DNA of 64,000 nt from Dichetophora obliterata (GCA_963920525.1 OY986437.1:59414330-59478329), one strand, 5' to 3'. Shown: positions 34,861 through 46,100, counted from the stretch's first letter. A program made the numbers and translations. The notes: generated by a model from the letters alone, not told the origin.

Positions 34861-37776
34861 ATGGGCCGTAATTTCCTAAATTTTCTAACTTTTAATGTGA
34901 GGTCCTTGGTTGATTTAAGCCGAAGAATTGACCTGTTAAATATTTTACGGACGCAAAAAATTGACATTGGATTCATTCAAGAATGCCACCTTCGTGACCC
35001 CAAAATTTTCCTTGAAGACTTTGACTTTATTTGTGACAATTCCCCCTTGGGTGTAGCAATTATTTTGAAAAAATCGTATTGTTATTCCTCTATAAAACTT
35101 CATGGAATTTCTTTCCCGCATAATTTTATTCAAGTTAAATTAATTGTAGATGGTATTCAAAAACGCTTTTTATTTGGTTCTATTTATTTACCCTGCAATT
35201 TTCCGCAGTCCCAAATTTATGAAGGTCTTTGTAAAATTTCTCAGCTTTCCTCTAACTTTGATGGTACGGTCATTGGTGGCGATTTCAACTCGAGAAACCC
35301 TACATGGGGGGACCGCATTGAAAATTGCAATGGAAAAGCATTTTATAAATGGCTGCAAGATCACTTATTGGATTTTGTTCGTATTTCTGATTACAGACCT
35401 TCCTTTCCGTCAGGACCATCCTTTCTCGATCATTTTCTTTTAAGCTCAAACTTAGTTGACAGGACTAACCAGAACTATTCGGTTGCAAGTCTATCGACAT
35501 TTTCTGATCATTTCCCTATCCGCCTTAGTTTGAATTTAACTGATTTCGACTTTTTAATTAAAACTCCTAGATTTATAACTTCATTTAAGAAAACAAATTG
35601 GGCAAAATTCACTTCGGATTTAGAAGTTCCCCTTTCATTAAATTTCCCCCCCGTTAACATAAATTTAAACAACTCCGAAATTGACTGTCATATCGAAAAT
35701 TTCAACTCGATTGTTGAGTCTGCCACCTTAACAAATTCTGAAAAATTTGAGTTCAAACATAAAAGATTGTTTATCTCAAATAACATTCGAAATCTTTTCA
35801 AAATCAAACATTCTTGGCAAAAGAAATTAAAGAAAATTTTTCACAGACATTCAAATAGAACCAATGACGAATATAATCTACTTTCAAAGCAAATCCAGCT
35901 ACTCAAAATTTTGATTAAAGAACAAGTAAAACTTGAACAAGCCAAAGAATTTGAAAAAAAATTAGAAAAAATCAAACCTGGCCCTTTAGCGTATAAACAA
36001 ATTTTCAGTGTTATAGGGAATAACAAAAATTCAGCTTGCTCTGAACTAACAATTAATGGTTCTGCGGTCCAAGACGATTTTAATAAATTAGAAGCATTCC
36101 GTCAACATTTTGAACAAGTTTATGTCGAAAATACTCCAAATCGATCTGACATATCAGAACTTAAAAATCACATTTCGAATAATCTGTCAAGACTTCCCCC
36201 CACAATTTATAATTTTTCCGATAATTTTACTTCCCTACAAAATGAAGACAATTTTCACTTCATAAACTCTGAATCACTTGCTAGAATCCTGAATAATATC
36301 AATAATAAAAAATCAGCAGGCTTAGATAATATTTCTAATTTTATCATTAAAAGACTGCCTAAACTAGCGATTGACTTTTTAACAATTATCTTTAATAATT
36401 GTTTAAATAACGGTTATTTTCCTGATAACTGGAAAATTGCCAAAATAATACCCATCAAAAAGAAACCCAACAGTACAGATATAAATGATTTTAGACCCAT
36501 TTCAATGCTATCTAATTTAGGAAAAATTCTTGAACGAATCATCAGGCTTAAAATGAATTTAAATATCGATGATGAATACGTTTCGCCTTTTCAATTTGGA
36601 TTCAAAAAAGAACACTCCACTGTTCATGCATTACTAAAATTTCACAATGATGTTTCACTTAATCTTCGACAAAAAAAATGTACTGTTGCGGTTTCCTTGG
36701 ATATCGAGAAGGCCTTTGATAGATCTTACCATGATGGTATCATCTTTAAATTAATTGAACTTGGCTTTGATCCTTATTTGATCAAAATTTTTTATAGTTT
36801 TTTTTCAAATCGGAAGTTCTGCATACAGTTCTGTAATTCAATATCTGAACTTGGGCAGGTTAAGAGCGGCGTTCCCCAGGGCTCTGTCTTAGCTCCACAT
36901 TTTTTCAACATTTTACTTTATGATTTCCCACATGAACTGTCTGGCTCAAGGGGTATTTTATATGCGGATGACTGCCTAGTTTATGCTCATCATGAGTCCC
37001 CTAGTCTTGCTCTTCGCTGTGTTTCAAGGCATTTAAACATAATTAACAAATTTTACTTAAAATGGGGCATTCGTATAAATACCTCCAAATCCTTGGCAAT
37101 CTGTCTAAGAAATGCGTCAGGCAAATGTAGCAGAATGGTAGTTCCCGAGAGCAAAAAATTGAAACTGTTTTTGAATGGCTCTGAAATTTGTTTTAAAAAT
37201 GACATTAAATATTTAGGTGTTTTCTTTAATAATCTGTTGAAATTCAATAAACATGCAAGATCAAGTCTAAAAAAAGCACAAAAATTAGTTGGAATGTTCT
37301 TATCTCTCTTTAATAATAAATATCTAAGTCAGAATACCAAAACCTTAATTTATAAAGTCAGTATCCGCTCAGTCTTGCTTTACGCATTTCCGATATGGTT
37401 TACGATTTCACCCACGGTTGCCAATGAAATGGAAATCCTGGAGCGAAACGTCTTGAGGCGATGCGTCAACAAAAACTTTGAATCTTACGTTAAACGATAT
37501 TCTAATAAATTCATTTATGCAAAGGCTATGATAAATCCACTTTGTCGATATGCATTAAACCTACAAAAAAAATTTGTTGAAAGAGTTTCCTTTCATAGCA
37601 ATGAACTTTTAAGAGATACCTTTGAGTCTCAGCGTCAGTTCAATTGGTCTTCATCAGCTAACTACTTATCACCAATTGGAATAATAAATGAAAATATCAT
37701 AACTGAATTAGACTTTAATGCCCCATTGCTACCTGGATTTTACATAAAATCTCTACCTGGAACCCATAGGGGTTAA
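34861..37776 (+). CDS. LINE ORF2: AP endonuclease and reverse transcriptase
   Basis: A 971-aa polyprotein for target-primed reverse transcription. The N-terminal AP-like endonuclease has 'FLTFNVRSL' (about 5-13), 'IGFIQECHL' (catalytic Glu, about 37-45), 'VIGGDFNSRNPTWGD' and 'FSDHFPIRLSL' (SDHxP, about 217). The reverse transcriptase has 'KSAGLDNISNFIIK', 'DFRPISMLSNLGKILE' and 'QFGFKKEHSTVHAL'. Motif A is 'VSLDIEKAFDRSYHDG', motif B 'SGVPQGSVLAPHFFN' and motif C 'LYADD', followed by the Jockey-type C-terminal region ('RSVLLYAFPIWF'). No RNase H domain follows, which favours Jockey over the I clade. Length is normal for Jockey ORF2. It starts 46 bp after the ORF1 stop, so reinitiation or a similar mechanism is likely. 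All key residues are present, so it may be active. Confidence 0.92.
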   Translation: MGRNFLNFLTFNVRSLVDLSRRIDLLNILRTQKIDIGFIQECHLRDPKIFLEDFDFICDNSPLGVAIILKKSYCYSSIKLHGISFPHNFIQVKLIVDGIQKRFLFGSIYLPCNFPQSQIYEGLCKISQLSSNFDGTVIGGDFNSRNPTWGDRIENCNGKAFYKWLQDHLLDFVRISDYRPSFPSGPSFLDHFLLSSNLVDRTNQNYSVASLSTFSDHFPIRLSLNLTDFDFLIKTPRFITSFKKTNWAKFTSDLEVPLSLNFPPVNINLNNSEIDCHIENFNSIVESATLTNSEKFEFKHKRLFISNNIRNLFKIKHSWQKKLKKIFHRHSNRTNDEYNLLSKQIQLLKILIKEQVKLEQAKEFEKKLEKIKPGPLAYKQIFSVIGNNKNSACSELTINGSAVQDDFNKLEAFRQHFEQVYVENTPNRSDISELKNHISNNLSRLPPTIYNFSDNFTSLQNEDNFHFINSESLARILNNINNKKSAGLDNISNFIIKRLPKLAIDFLTIIFNNCLNNGYFPDNWKIAKIIPIKKKPNSTDINDFRPISMLSNLGKILERIIRLKMNLNIDDEYVSPFQFGFKKEHSTVHALLKFHNDVSLNLRQKKCTVAVSLDIEKAFDRSYHDGIIFKLIELGFDPYLIKIFYSFFSNRKFCIQFCNSISELGQVKSGVPQGSVLAPHFFNILLYDFPHELSGSRGILYADDCLVYAHHESPSLALRCVSRHLNIINKFYLKWGIRINTSKSLAICLRNASGKCSRMVVPESKKLKLFLNGSEICFKNDIKYLGVFFNNLLKFNKHARSSLKKAQKLVGMFLSLFNNKYLSQNTKTLIYKVSIRSVLLYAFPIWFTISPTVANEMEILERNVLRRCVNKNFESYVKRYSNKFIYAKAMINPLCRYALNLQKKFVERVSFHSNELLRDTFESQRQFNWSSSANYLSPIGIINENIITELDFNAPLLPGFYIKSLPGTHRG

Positions 37777-38116
37777 ATTCCTAGTTTTTTAATTGTTAAA
37801 ATATCCACATTGTGATATTAGTTTTTTAGGTTAAGTTTAGATTTAAGTGTATATTTGTATTTGAAAGAGACAAAAAGTCTCGTCGAAACTGTTAAATGCC
37901 GGGAGCAAGCATTTTGATTCAACAATATTTTTGAAACAATGATATGTATTAAAAAAAAAATTTTGTATTATATAGAAGCAAGCTGCCTAATTCTCTTACT
38001 GTTGTTTGAGCAAAACAATTATAGCTCTTAATAATTCCTATTGTTATATGTTACTTTAAAGAACGAATGAAATGTAAAATTGGCTTAAAAAGACTCAATA
38101 AAATTTACTTTACTTT

Positions 38117-39075
38117 AAGGTTTTTTTTTCATGTATTTTAATACATATACAATAACTAATTAAAATTTTAAGCTAAAAATAAAAAATTAGAATGACTGAT
38201 CAAGGAATCAGTTTATTATTTCATGTTTTTAAGTAATGCCAGTAGATGTTATTAAATAAACTTTGGCATAAATGTGATATAGTCAATATGCAACTTAATA
38301 AAATGATTTTATTTATAAATTAGAGTTCCAACTTTATTATTTGTATCTTAGGGATAGCTGAATTGTGTCAATATGCAAAACAACATTTAATTACCATAAA
38401 GAAAATTTCAATGTGTGCATAAAAGATTGTTCAATATTGACAAATACTTTATTTAACTATAATTGCTAAATTGAAAATATGCCATTTTACTTATTTATTG
38501 CAATATATGTATGTAAGTGTAAGTATCCTATCTGCAATTGACATAGTATTTGCAGATAAATGTTTAATATGTACATTGTACAAACTTGTACATATTTATT
38601 TGAAACGAGTTTGGATAATGATATAAATTAGCTTTTCAACATGGAATCTTTTTGACAGCAACAAATATTATTTAAATTATCTTTGTCAAATGCCCTTAGC
38701 AACAAATTCAATTAGCAGAAAGTTAATTGAAATATGTAATTACAAAAATACGCACACATATAATTAAGCCTTTGAGTACGCACTACAAATACGGAGATTC
38801 ATTTACACACACACACACACAGACACATACAAGCACACATGTATCTGCTTAAAACAAATCTATATTTATTTCAACTGTTGCTAATTTATTGCACATAGAT
38901 AATTTTCTTGTGAATTTCTCGTGTAGCTTTCTTTGCATGGAAAAAGCACTATTTATATAACTTTGTTTTTTAGAAAAAGTTTGAATTAATTATAAGAAAA
39001 CGTTTGTCTTTAATAGTGAATGGTTATTTTACTAAAGACATTATTTGTCAAATTGAGCTTGTCAGCTAACTTCGC
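38117..39075. other. AT-rich non-coding stretch with a CA microsatellite
   Basis: Contains (ca)n at about 38803-38822 and otherwise no recognisable gene or element. Confidence 0.45.
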
Positions 39076-39378
39076 CTAGAATAACATTTTAATTTGTTTT
39101 CTTGCATCTTTTTCAGCATTCTTTAGAAAGTATTGTAAACGCAGATACTTTTGGGCTCCATTCAGAAAAGAAGAGCACACAAATTGTTTTGTCGAGTTTT
39201 TTACGTTAAGTCTCAAAGTTGTTGACAATTTATTGCTGAAGGGTTTACAATTCTTATTGCTTACATTGTTATTGTTGTGAACTATTTTTTTTTCATTTAC
39301 AAGATAATGCAACTTTTGCAATTTCTGTTGATGAAAATATTTATCTTCTTCAGGCGATTCAGTGTTTAGCACGTACAT
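39076..39378 (-). CDS. Possible small protein, weakly like ATPase inhibitor IF1
   Basis: A 100-codon ORF starting MYVLNTESPEEDKYFHQQKL. The segment 'EEDKYFHQQKLQKLHYL' recalls the EExxYFxxxxxxQL core of mitochondrial ATPase inhibitor IF1. The rest ('NEKKIVHNNNN...' and a Lys/Asn/Leu-rich tail) does not. A possible splice donor aat|gtaagc lies after 'HNNNN', so the true exon could end there. No upstream IF1 glycine-rich segment was found. It could be a remnant or a chance ORF. Confidence 0.2.
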   Translation of the reverse strand: MYVLNTESPEEDKYFHQQKLQKLHYLVNEKKIVHNNNNVSNKNCKPFSNKLSTTLRLNVKNSTKQFVCSSFLNGAQKYLRLQYFLKNAEKDARKQIKMLF

Positions 39379-39596
39379 ATATAAAATATGAAAATGTGAA
39401 CAAACAGTGAAAACTTTTATTCGTGTTTGTTTAATAGATGGTAGCTACAAGCTTAACCGCCTCATTTTGTATCACGAAAATGCTAACCGACACGAGAGGC
39501 AATATAATTTTGTATACAAAAAAAGTATTGCTTCTCGTATCTTGCTTGTCGTAGGAGTGCTTTTTCGTAATACAAAATAAAGCGGTTAAACAGTCC

Positions 39597-39930
39597 AGCA
39601 AACCGATAACGAAACGATATCGTATAGGTGATAATTTCTATCGATTACGATACACGATATCGTTATGATATAGAAAAAGTCCTGTTCTTGATATAAATGG
39701 ACATATCACTAACGATAGCGAAAGCATATTAATCCTTGATATCGATACGATATTGCAAATAATAACCATACGTAGACTTGAAACTCGGTCACGTGCGTGT
39801 AAGTCTATCAGTTTATCCATTCAACCATTGAAATTGTTTACTAATCGTCGCTTAATTTGTTTCATTAAGAATAAAAGATAGCCTTCGGTCGTGGGTTCAA
39901 ACCCCAACCGGGACAACAAATTTTTTTTTT
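39597..39930. repeat. gatatcg-rich block followed by a tRNA-like T-arm
   Basis: 39597-39760 carries many variants of cgatatcg and atcgat in both orientations, resembling the interior of the element at 40747. At 39893-39925, 'gtcgtgggttcaaaccccaa' followed by ccgggacaac and a run of T looks like the 3' end of a tRNA or tRNA-derived SINE (B box plus pol III stop). No A box is seen at the right distance, so it is not a tRNA gene. Confidence 0.35.
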
Positions 39931-40124
39931 ATAAAAGATCGAAATGCTATTTTTTATAAAATTTTGTTATAGCATAGACCAAAAATCGACAAATACTTTT
40001 TTGTATTGATAAATTGAAAACATTTATATAAATTACATTAGAAAATGTCTTGAAATTTAAAATTACGTATTATGTAAAATTATTTATTATTAATCTGTTT
40101 TTAATATCATCCAGTTGTTTGCTT

Positions 40125-41864
40125 AATTTAGGTGGCCTTGAACTCAGCTCAATAGAAGTTTTGAATGTGTTAAAGCAATTTAACCTTGATAAGCAACCAG
40201 GGAAGGATGGTTTTCCACCGATTCTTTTAAAAAGTTGCACAGACGCGTTAGTTTTACCACAAATGGCAACTTTCAATCAATCACTTAGAAAAGGCGAATT
40301 TATAGCTGATTGGAAAATCACTTATATAATACCAATTCATAAATCTGGATCCAAAACTGAGGTTTCAAACTATCGTTCAATATGTAAAATATCCACGATC
40401 CCTAAAGTTTTTGAAAAATTGGTATACAACAGACTGACTTTTTTGACAAAGGAGGTTATATCACCGTATAAACATGGTTTTATCACAGGAAGGTCAACAA
40501 CTACGAATTTGGCTATATTTTCTAAATATGTTTTAAATTGTTTTGAAAAGGGACATCAATGTGATGTTATATTTACTGATTTTTCGAAAGCTTTCAACAG
40601 AGTTCATCATAAGTTATTGTTAGATAAACTCGAATTAATTGGATTTCACTCAAACTTTTTAAAATGGTTCGAGTCTTACCTAACTGGGCGGACACAATTT
40701 GTTCGAATCAACAACATACTGTCAGATGCTGTAATGATTTCTTCAGGGCTCTCATCACGTATGACGAGAATCGTTTGACGATATCGTTTCAACGATACTT
40801 TAACATCACGTAACCTTTAATTTTATGCATCGTCTAAACGATATCGTTTTGCTTGCTTCATGTATGGCAAACAACTGTCAAATGGTATCGTCAAAACGAT
40901 TGCTTGGCGCGATAGTTAATTTGGTATCGTTTGGCTATTTTTCTGGTTGGAAATAATAAAAATAATTTTAAAATGTTTTGGGCGCTTGTTTGTTAAAGTG
41001 GTCCTTAACAAATAGATGGAATGTCGTTCCTGCACTATGTTTGCGACGTAATCGTGGCCCAGCTGCAGATGTTCATCAATAAAGCGTAGCAATATTTCAA
41101 TTTACTTAGGTGTCGCTGCCGAATAATATATTTTCAAAACATTATCATCAAAATAACTTATTAAATATTTTTACATTTTACCGTAAATTTTCACTTTTGA
41201 AGCAAACAAATCCAAAAACAAATTCTACACAAAAGTAAATATCACTTTTGGCACTGAATATATGCTTTGCAGAGCCTTTCAAACTGTAGAAAACACAACG
41301 ATAGACGAGACGATAGCGATGGACTTATATGAAGCAAACTAGGAACGATATCGTCGGATAGCATCGTTCAAACGATAGTCGTTTTAAAAGTTACGTGATG
41401 AGAGCCCAGGAGTTTCTCAAGGCAGTCACCTCGGACCACTTCTGTTTCTCCTATTTGTAAACTACATTCCTTAAAAAATTACATTTTCTCAGTGTTTAAT
41501 GTATGCTGACGATATAAAGATCTTTTCTATTATAAATGACATTCGTGATTGCTTAAATCTTGAGAGAGATTTGCTCCAATTATCTGCTTGGTGCAGCGCC
41601 AATTTATTGCAGCTAAATATATCTAAATGCCAAAGTTTGACTTTGAATCGAATTTTATCTCCCTTGGTTTACCCAAATAACCTAGGAAATACAACATTGT
41701 CTAGAAAAACTGAAAAGAAAGATCTTGGAGTTATACTTGATAGTAAACTCAGCTTCTCAAGGCATATAAGCTACATAGTAGCAAAAGCCAATGCTATGTT
41801 AGGGCTTATAAATCGAAATTCTAAAGACCTTTGTGATCCTTTTTTACTAAAACCTTTATATTGA
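40125..41864 (+). pseudogene. 5'- and 3'-truncated Jockey-like LINE split by an insertion
   Basis: The RT domain begins at 'LELSSIEVLNVLKQFNLDKQ' and continues 'PGKDGFPPILLKSC', 'NYRSICKISTIPKVFEKLV', 'YKHGFITGRSTTTNL' and 'VIFTDFSKAFNRVHHKLL', to 'DAVMISSG'. A 660-bp TIR element (40747-41406) interrupts it there. The same frame resumes after it with 'VSQGSHLGPLLF', a stop near 41474, then 'LMYADDIKIF' and 'KKDLGVILDSKLSFSRHISY', and ends at 'FLLKPLY', where an unrelated repeat (41866) begins. It is similar in sequence to the LINEs at 27.8-31 kb. Non-functional. Confidence 0.88.
40747..41406. mobile_element. 660-bp TIR element with CAG target duplication (PIF/Harbinger-like)
   Basis: ggctctcatcacgt at the left end and acgtgatgagagcc at the right end are perfect 14-bp inverted repeats. 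CAG borders both sides (40744-40746, 41407-41409). The host LINE reading frame is restored if the element and one CAG are removed, so the boundaries are certain. A 3-bp duplication suggests the PIF/Harbinger type, although their usual target is TWA. The interior is rich in cgatatcg/aacgatat repeats and non-coding. Confidence 0.88.
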
Positions 41865-41865
41865 A

Positions 41866-42190
41866 GCGAAGAGTTTTACGCCTCGTTTCTTGATTTGCTT
41901 GAGTGAAATCTCAAAAATTACACTTTTTTCTATACACCTCTTTTTGAAGCGAAGCTTTTTTTCTTAGAATTGTTGTTGCTTTTTGCTTGCGTCTGTTACA
42001 CCAAGATGATAAAAAATTTAAAATATTTCTTAGTATGTAGTGAAAATCGAACTCGTACCCCTTCGATTCGTAGTCCTTTACAATACCAACTGATCCAATA
42101 TTCCTTGTTACGTTGGTTGTTTTATTCAATATTAAGTATTAACTGAATAAATATGTTGCACCAGATATCATCTTAATATATGAAAGGCAA
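41866..42190 (-). repeat. tRNA-like dispersed repeat (SINE candidate), copy 1
   Basis: Homologous to copy 2 at 42777-43072 over most of its length ('acgcctcgttt', 'gatttgcttgagtgaaat', 'caatattaagtatta'). On the minus strand, about 42105-42045 reads ggatcagttggtattgtaaa (A box) then ggggtacgagttcgatttt (B box). This fits a tRNA-derived pol III promoter. The repeat extends about 90 bp beyond the A box on the 5' side, more than a simple SINE head would. Confidence 0.5.
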
Positions 42191-42199
42191 GCACGCCTT

Positions 42200-42370
42200 T
42201 GTGTCCAATAACTATTCAGCCTGAAAGTATGCTTATCTTAATACATAAAAGGCAAGCTGCTGCTCCGCACACAGTATTTCTGAAATTGTAATTATTTTTT
42301 GACAGTAAAGTAATTTTACAAGACACACTGTTCTCAAAAATGTTCAGCCTGAAAGTATGCACAGAAAATA
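42200..42370. repeat. Dispersed repeat with 'cagcctgaaagtatgc' motif
   Basis: 'ttcagcctgaaagtatgc' followed by 'atcttaatacataaaaggca' occurs twice here (about 42217 and 42341). It recurs in the block 47675-47815 ('ttcagtctaaaagtatgcac', 'catcttaatacataagag'). Function unknown. It is likely part of a decayed element. Confidence 0.5.
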
Positions 42371-42397
42371 TATTTGATACTTATAAGTAACAATATT

Positions 42398-42684
42398 GGA
42401 TTTTTACAATAGAACGTTTTTGATCTAACTACCCCTTTTCTTCATCCTTTTATAAAAAAGTTATGGCGAATTTAATGAAATTCTTTTGAGTCGATTTGAA
42501 TCGATTGTACCAAAAAATATAATTGCAGCAGCCGCAAAATGACACCTGAGTTGCTACGGATTGAAGGTTGCAAGGCCAGTTTGTAAAGTTGTGTATGAAT
42601 ATGATTGTTACCAATCTCGACAAAAGGCTCCAGAAAGGAAGTGTGCGAAGGACCTGTCGTAGGACAGGCTTTTATGCTAGTAAA
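42398..42684. repeat. Single arm of the foldback family found in the SDR intron
   Basis: It matches the right arm of the 3009-3730 palindrome ('tacaatagaacgtttttgat', 'gacacctgagttgctacg', 'ttgcaaggccagtttgtaaa'). It continues to the family terminus 'cctgtcgtaggacaggcttt' and tgctagta, the complement of the end at 3009. It shows where that family's arm ends. Confidence 0.75.
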
Positions 42685-42776
42685 TAAATAAAATCATATG
42701 GTTTTGTTTTTCTTATTCCTGTATGCACTTTCTAATTGCTGTAAAATCAGTAAATAAATTATTGTCAGTGCATTTT

Positions 42777-43072
42777 TGAAGCTTAGCTTTTTACGCCTCG
42801 TTTTGTGATTTGCTTGAGTGAAATTTCAAAAACTACACTCTTTTCCATACACCTTTTTTTAGAATTTTTGTTGCTTGTGCTGTTGCACCAAGAGAATGTA
42901 AAATGAAAATATTTCTGTGTATGCCATGAGAATCGAATTCGTAACCCTTCGATTGATAGTCCTATACACTAATAACTGTTCGAATATTCTTTGTTGCGTT
43001 GGTTAATTTATTCAATATTAAGTATTAAATGAAGATATGTTGCACCAGATAATAATCTTAATACATAATAAA
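42777..43072 (-). repeat. tRNA-like dispersed repeat (SINE candidate), copy 2
   Basis: Second copy of the repeat at 41866-42190. The minus strand near 42995-42930 shows the degenerate A/B-box pair ('gttattagtgtataggact', then 'ggttacgaattcgattctc'). It ends near 'gttgcaccagataataatct'. Confidence 0.5.
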
Positions 43073-43144
43073 GCCCTGCGTCGGTGCATCTATTTGAACG
43101 TACACACACTGTGATTTATTGCATTGCTCACAGTTGACTGTCAT

Positions 43145-46100
43145 CTTTTTTTTTTTTTTTTTTTTTTTTTTAGACTGAACCAACGCTCAGGTGATGCCCC
43201 CTATAAATGCGTAAGCATTGTGTTGATTCGGAAGATGGGTGATAGTTAGTTGGAGGGTGGATTTGTTCGGTGGAGTAGTGTCGGTGAAGATTTGTTTTGA
43301 ATTTGCACAGCTCAAAACTGCCGGGAAACACGCTCGCAGGGAGACTATTCCACAACTTAACCGCGCGACTAAAGAACGAATTATCGCGGTAATGCGAGGT
43401 TCTATTAGGCATCGATGCAATGGTAAAGGGGTGGGCTTGGACAGCTGCCCGAGTGGACCTGGGAAACACACGAGCTGGTGGCGTCAGGCCATGTATCTCC
43501 CTTGAACACTTCCCATGGTAATACCTATACAGAAGGCTTAGGCAACCTACATTACGTCGATGCTCAAGAGAGTTGAGAGAGGATGAAATACTTTCATCTC
43601 CTATCAAATATATCGCACGACGTTGAATTCGGTCCAGAAGCTCCAAATAAGATCTTGAAGCCCCTGCCCAAATGTGCGAATTGTACTCCATTTTCGGCCT
43701 AATATATGAGGTGTAGATCATGCGAAGATCAGCTGAAGTGAAATATTTTTTGCACCGTTTTAGAAAACCTAGGCACTTGCCCGCTTCTTTCGACACATCG
43801 AAAATATGATCATTCCAACGAAGATCACATTGGATCGATATGCCCAGAACGTCAAGAGCGGCTGATACCACAAGATCCACACCATTCATATTGAGGGGAG
43901 CTAAGGGGCAATCCATCCGCTTGTGGGTTAACAGACAACACTGGGTCTTGCTTGCATTGAACTCTACTCTATTAGCAAGACCCCACTCGGAGATTTTTTG
44001 TAGATCATTAAGAAGTGTGTCATTCATAGTTTGCCTTTTTCTCTCAATCTCCATAGAGCTTGGGCGTTTTTTGAATGAATATGAATGACAAATGCTGCTG
44101 TCGTCCGCAAACGAATGAATTGGGTTATGCGTCAACGACAGAAGGTCGTTGATAAAAACCAGAAACAAGGTTGGCGATAGAACTGAACCCTGCGGTACTC
44201 CTGCGTTGATGGCGTGCTTCTCGGACGAAATACCGTCAACTACGACTCGAATCGTTCTGTCCTTGAGAAAACACGTGATCCATCGAGCAAAATTACCACC
44301 AAAACCAAATGCAGCAAGTTTTGACACGAGCGCTTTATGCCACACTCGGTCGAACGCTTTTGAAATATCCAGAGCAACAACCCTGCTCTCGCCGAAAAAG
44401 TGAACGCATTTATTCCATTCTTCGGTTAAGAACGCCATAAGATCACCAGTAGAGCGAGCCCTACGGAAACCATATTGACGGTCACTGAGCAGTTGGTTGT
44501 GCTCCAGATAGTTCACAACGTTGAAGTTTATTACGCTCTCCATAACTTTGGAAAGCGTAGAGCATATCGCAATGGGTCGGCAGTTTGCAGGGTTCGTGGC
44601 ATCACCCTTTTTAGGTACCGGCTGGACATTTGCCACCTTCCAACAAGATGGAAATATTCCTGTTCTGTAGGAGATGTTGAAAAGGTTGCGCAAAGGCCGA
44701 GCCAGCGAAGAAGCACACATTTTAAGCACAATTGGCGGTATGCCATCAGGACCAGAGGCTTTGTTAACGTTGAGATTTGTAAGGACCCTTTTAACTGCTC
44801 TCGTTCGAAAGTATATCTCCTGCATTGCAGAAGATCCACCTTCAACAAAGGGCAGTGGCTGATTGCTATCCGAGAGAGTGGAATTTTGTGCAAACAATCT
44901 AGCCAATAGGTTCGCTTTATCAGCCGAGTCAGTGAAGATTTGGTCATCTTTTAAAAGAGCTGGAATCGATGACGATGTCTGGTTCTTAACTCTTTTAACA
45001 AATGACCAAAAATGTTTGCTCCCTTTGGGGCAGAGAAGAACCTGTTCTCGAATGCGAGCTTCGTGCAGAAACTTTTCGCGTTTTAAAATTGCATTACAGC
45101 GATTCCTTGCCTCGATGCGAAGTCTTTTAGTATCAGTATTCTTGTTAGAACGCCAATTCTGAAAAGCTTCCTCTTTGGACCTGACTGCAATCCTGCAAGT
45201 CTCATTAAACCATGAGTGGTCTTTTGGTTTAATGCTTCTCATCTTATTGGGGATGAAAGACCGCATACCCAATAGAATAATTTCTTGTACCATGACAGCC
45301 GCGGCATTCACATTTCTATCAGCGAAACATAATTTCTAATTGAAGCTGCGATAAAAATTATTTAACGCAGTCCAATTTGCCTTTCCATAAAACCATGCAG
45401 TCCTCTTCGGGGCTTTAGGCGTAGAGGTGCAGGGGTTAGAATATGGAAAAACAGCGGATATGGTACAATGGTCCGAGTTACCAAGAGGTGCGTTGACATT
45501 CACATCATATATTTCATGATGTGAAGTCAGAAAAAGGTCAAGGATATTATGGCTTTGCAAATCACTTTGGGGGAAAAAAGTGGGTTCCTTCACTAGTTGA
45601 ATCAGTTGGTTCGATTCAGCAAATAGCTCAACATATTGTCCAACAGGTGTCAATGGGCCCGAGTGACGTAACCAAGCCGGGTTGTAGACATTGAAATCGC
45701 CTGCTACAACGATCTCACTGTCAGGAAACAACCCCAAAATATGCGTAATCGAATCAGAGAGAGAGAGTCCAGTTTGTTAAAAGTGGGCTCCCTTCCTAGA
45801 TTCGGACTTCTATAAATAAAGCAGAAATGTAGCAAGTGAGAGCGAAGCCTGAACCTAACCCACATTGAGCTAAACTCTGGATCGGTTACGTTCAGACTCC
45901 GCTCACACTGGTACGCTACATCTGTTCTTATAAAAAGGGCAATGCCCCTATGCAAAGAAAACAATGGCAGTAAGCGATACCCAGGTATGTGAAAATCCAG
46001 TGGATCTGCATCCTCGCCACCTGGGTCTCGCTCAGTGCCATTATTTGAGGCCTATGTAGAGTACAATGTACATAGACCGAGAAAAAATTCGCCCTCAGTC

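Larger units (their letters stand above)
32934..38116 (+). mobile_element. Full-length Jockey-clade LINE, both ORFs intact
   Basis: A roughly 5.2-kb non-LTR retrotransposon with a short 5' UTR (about 150 bp), ORF1 (33084-34814), a 46-bp gap, ORF2 (34861-37776) and a 340-bp 3' UTR. The UTR carries aataaa at about 38098 and a tttactttac end. The sequence ttaaggttttttttt occurs right after the 3' end (38115-38129) and upstream of the 5' UTR (from about 32918). This is a plausible 15-bp target duplication and sets the element limits. No stop or frameshift in either ORF, which suggests a recent insertion. Bounds are inferred. Confidence 0.8.

Noticed and set aside
33665..34976. Minus-strand ORFs over the LINE
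   Set aside because: Shadows of the well-supported ORF1 and ORF2 on the opposite strand.
39885..39925. tRNA gene
   Set aside because: Only a T-arm/B-box-like segment and T-run are present. No A box or acceptor pairing at the required distance.
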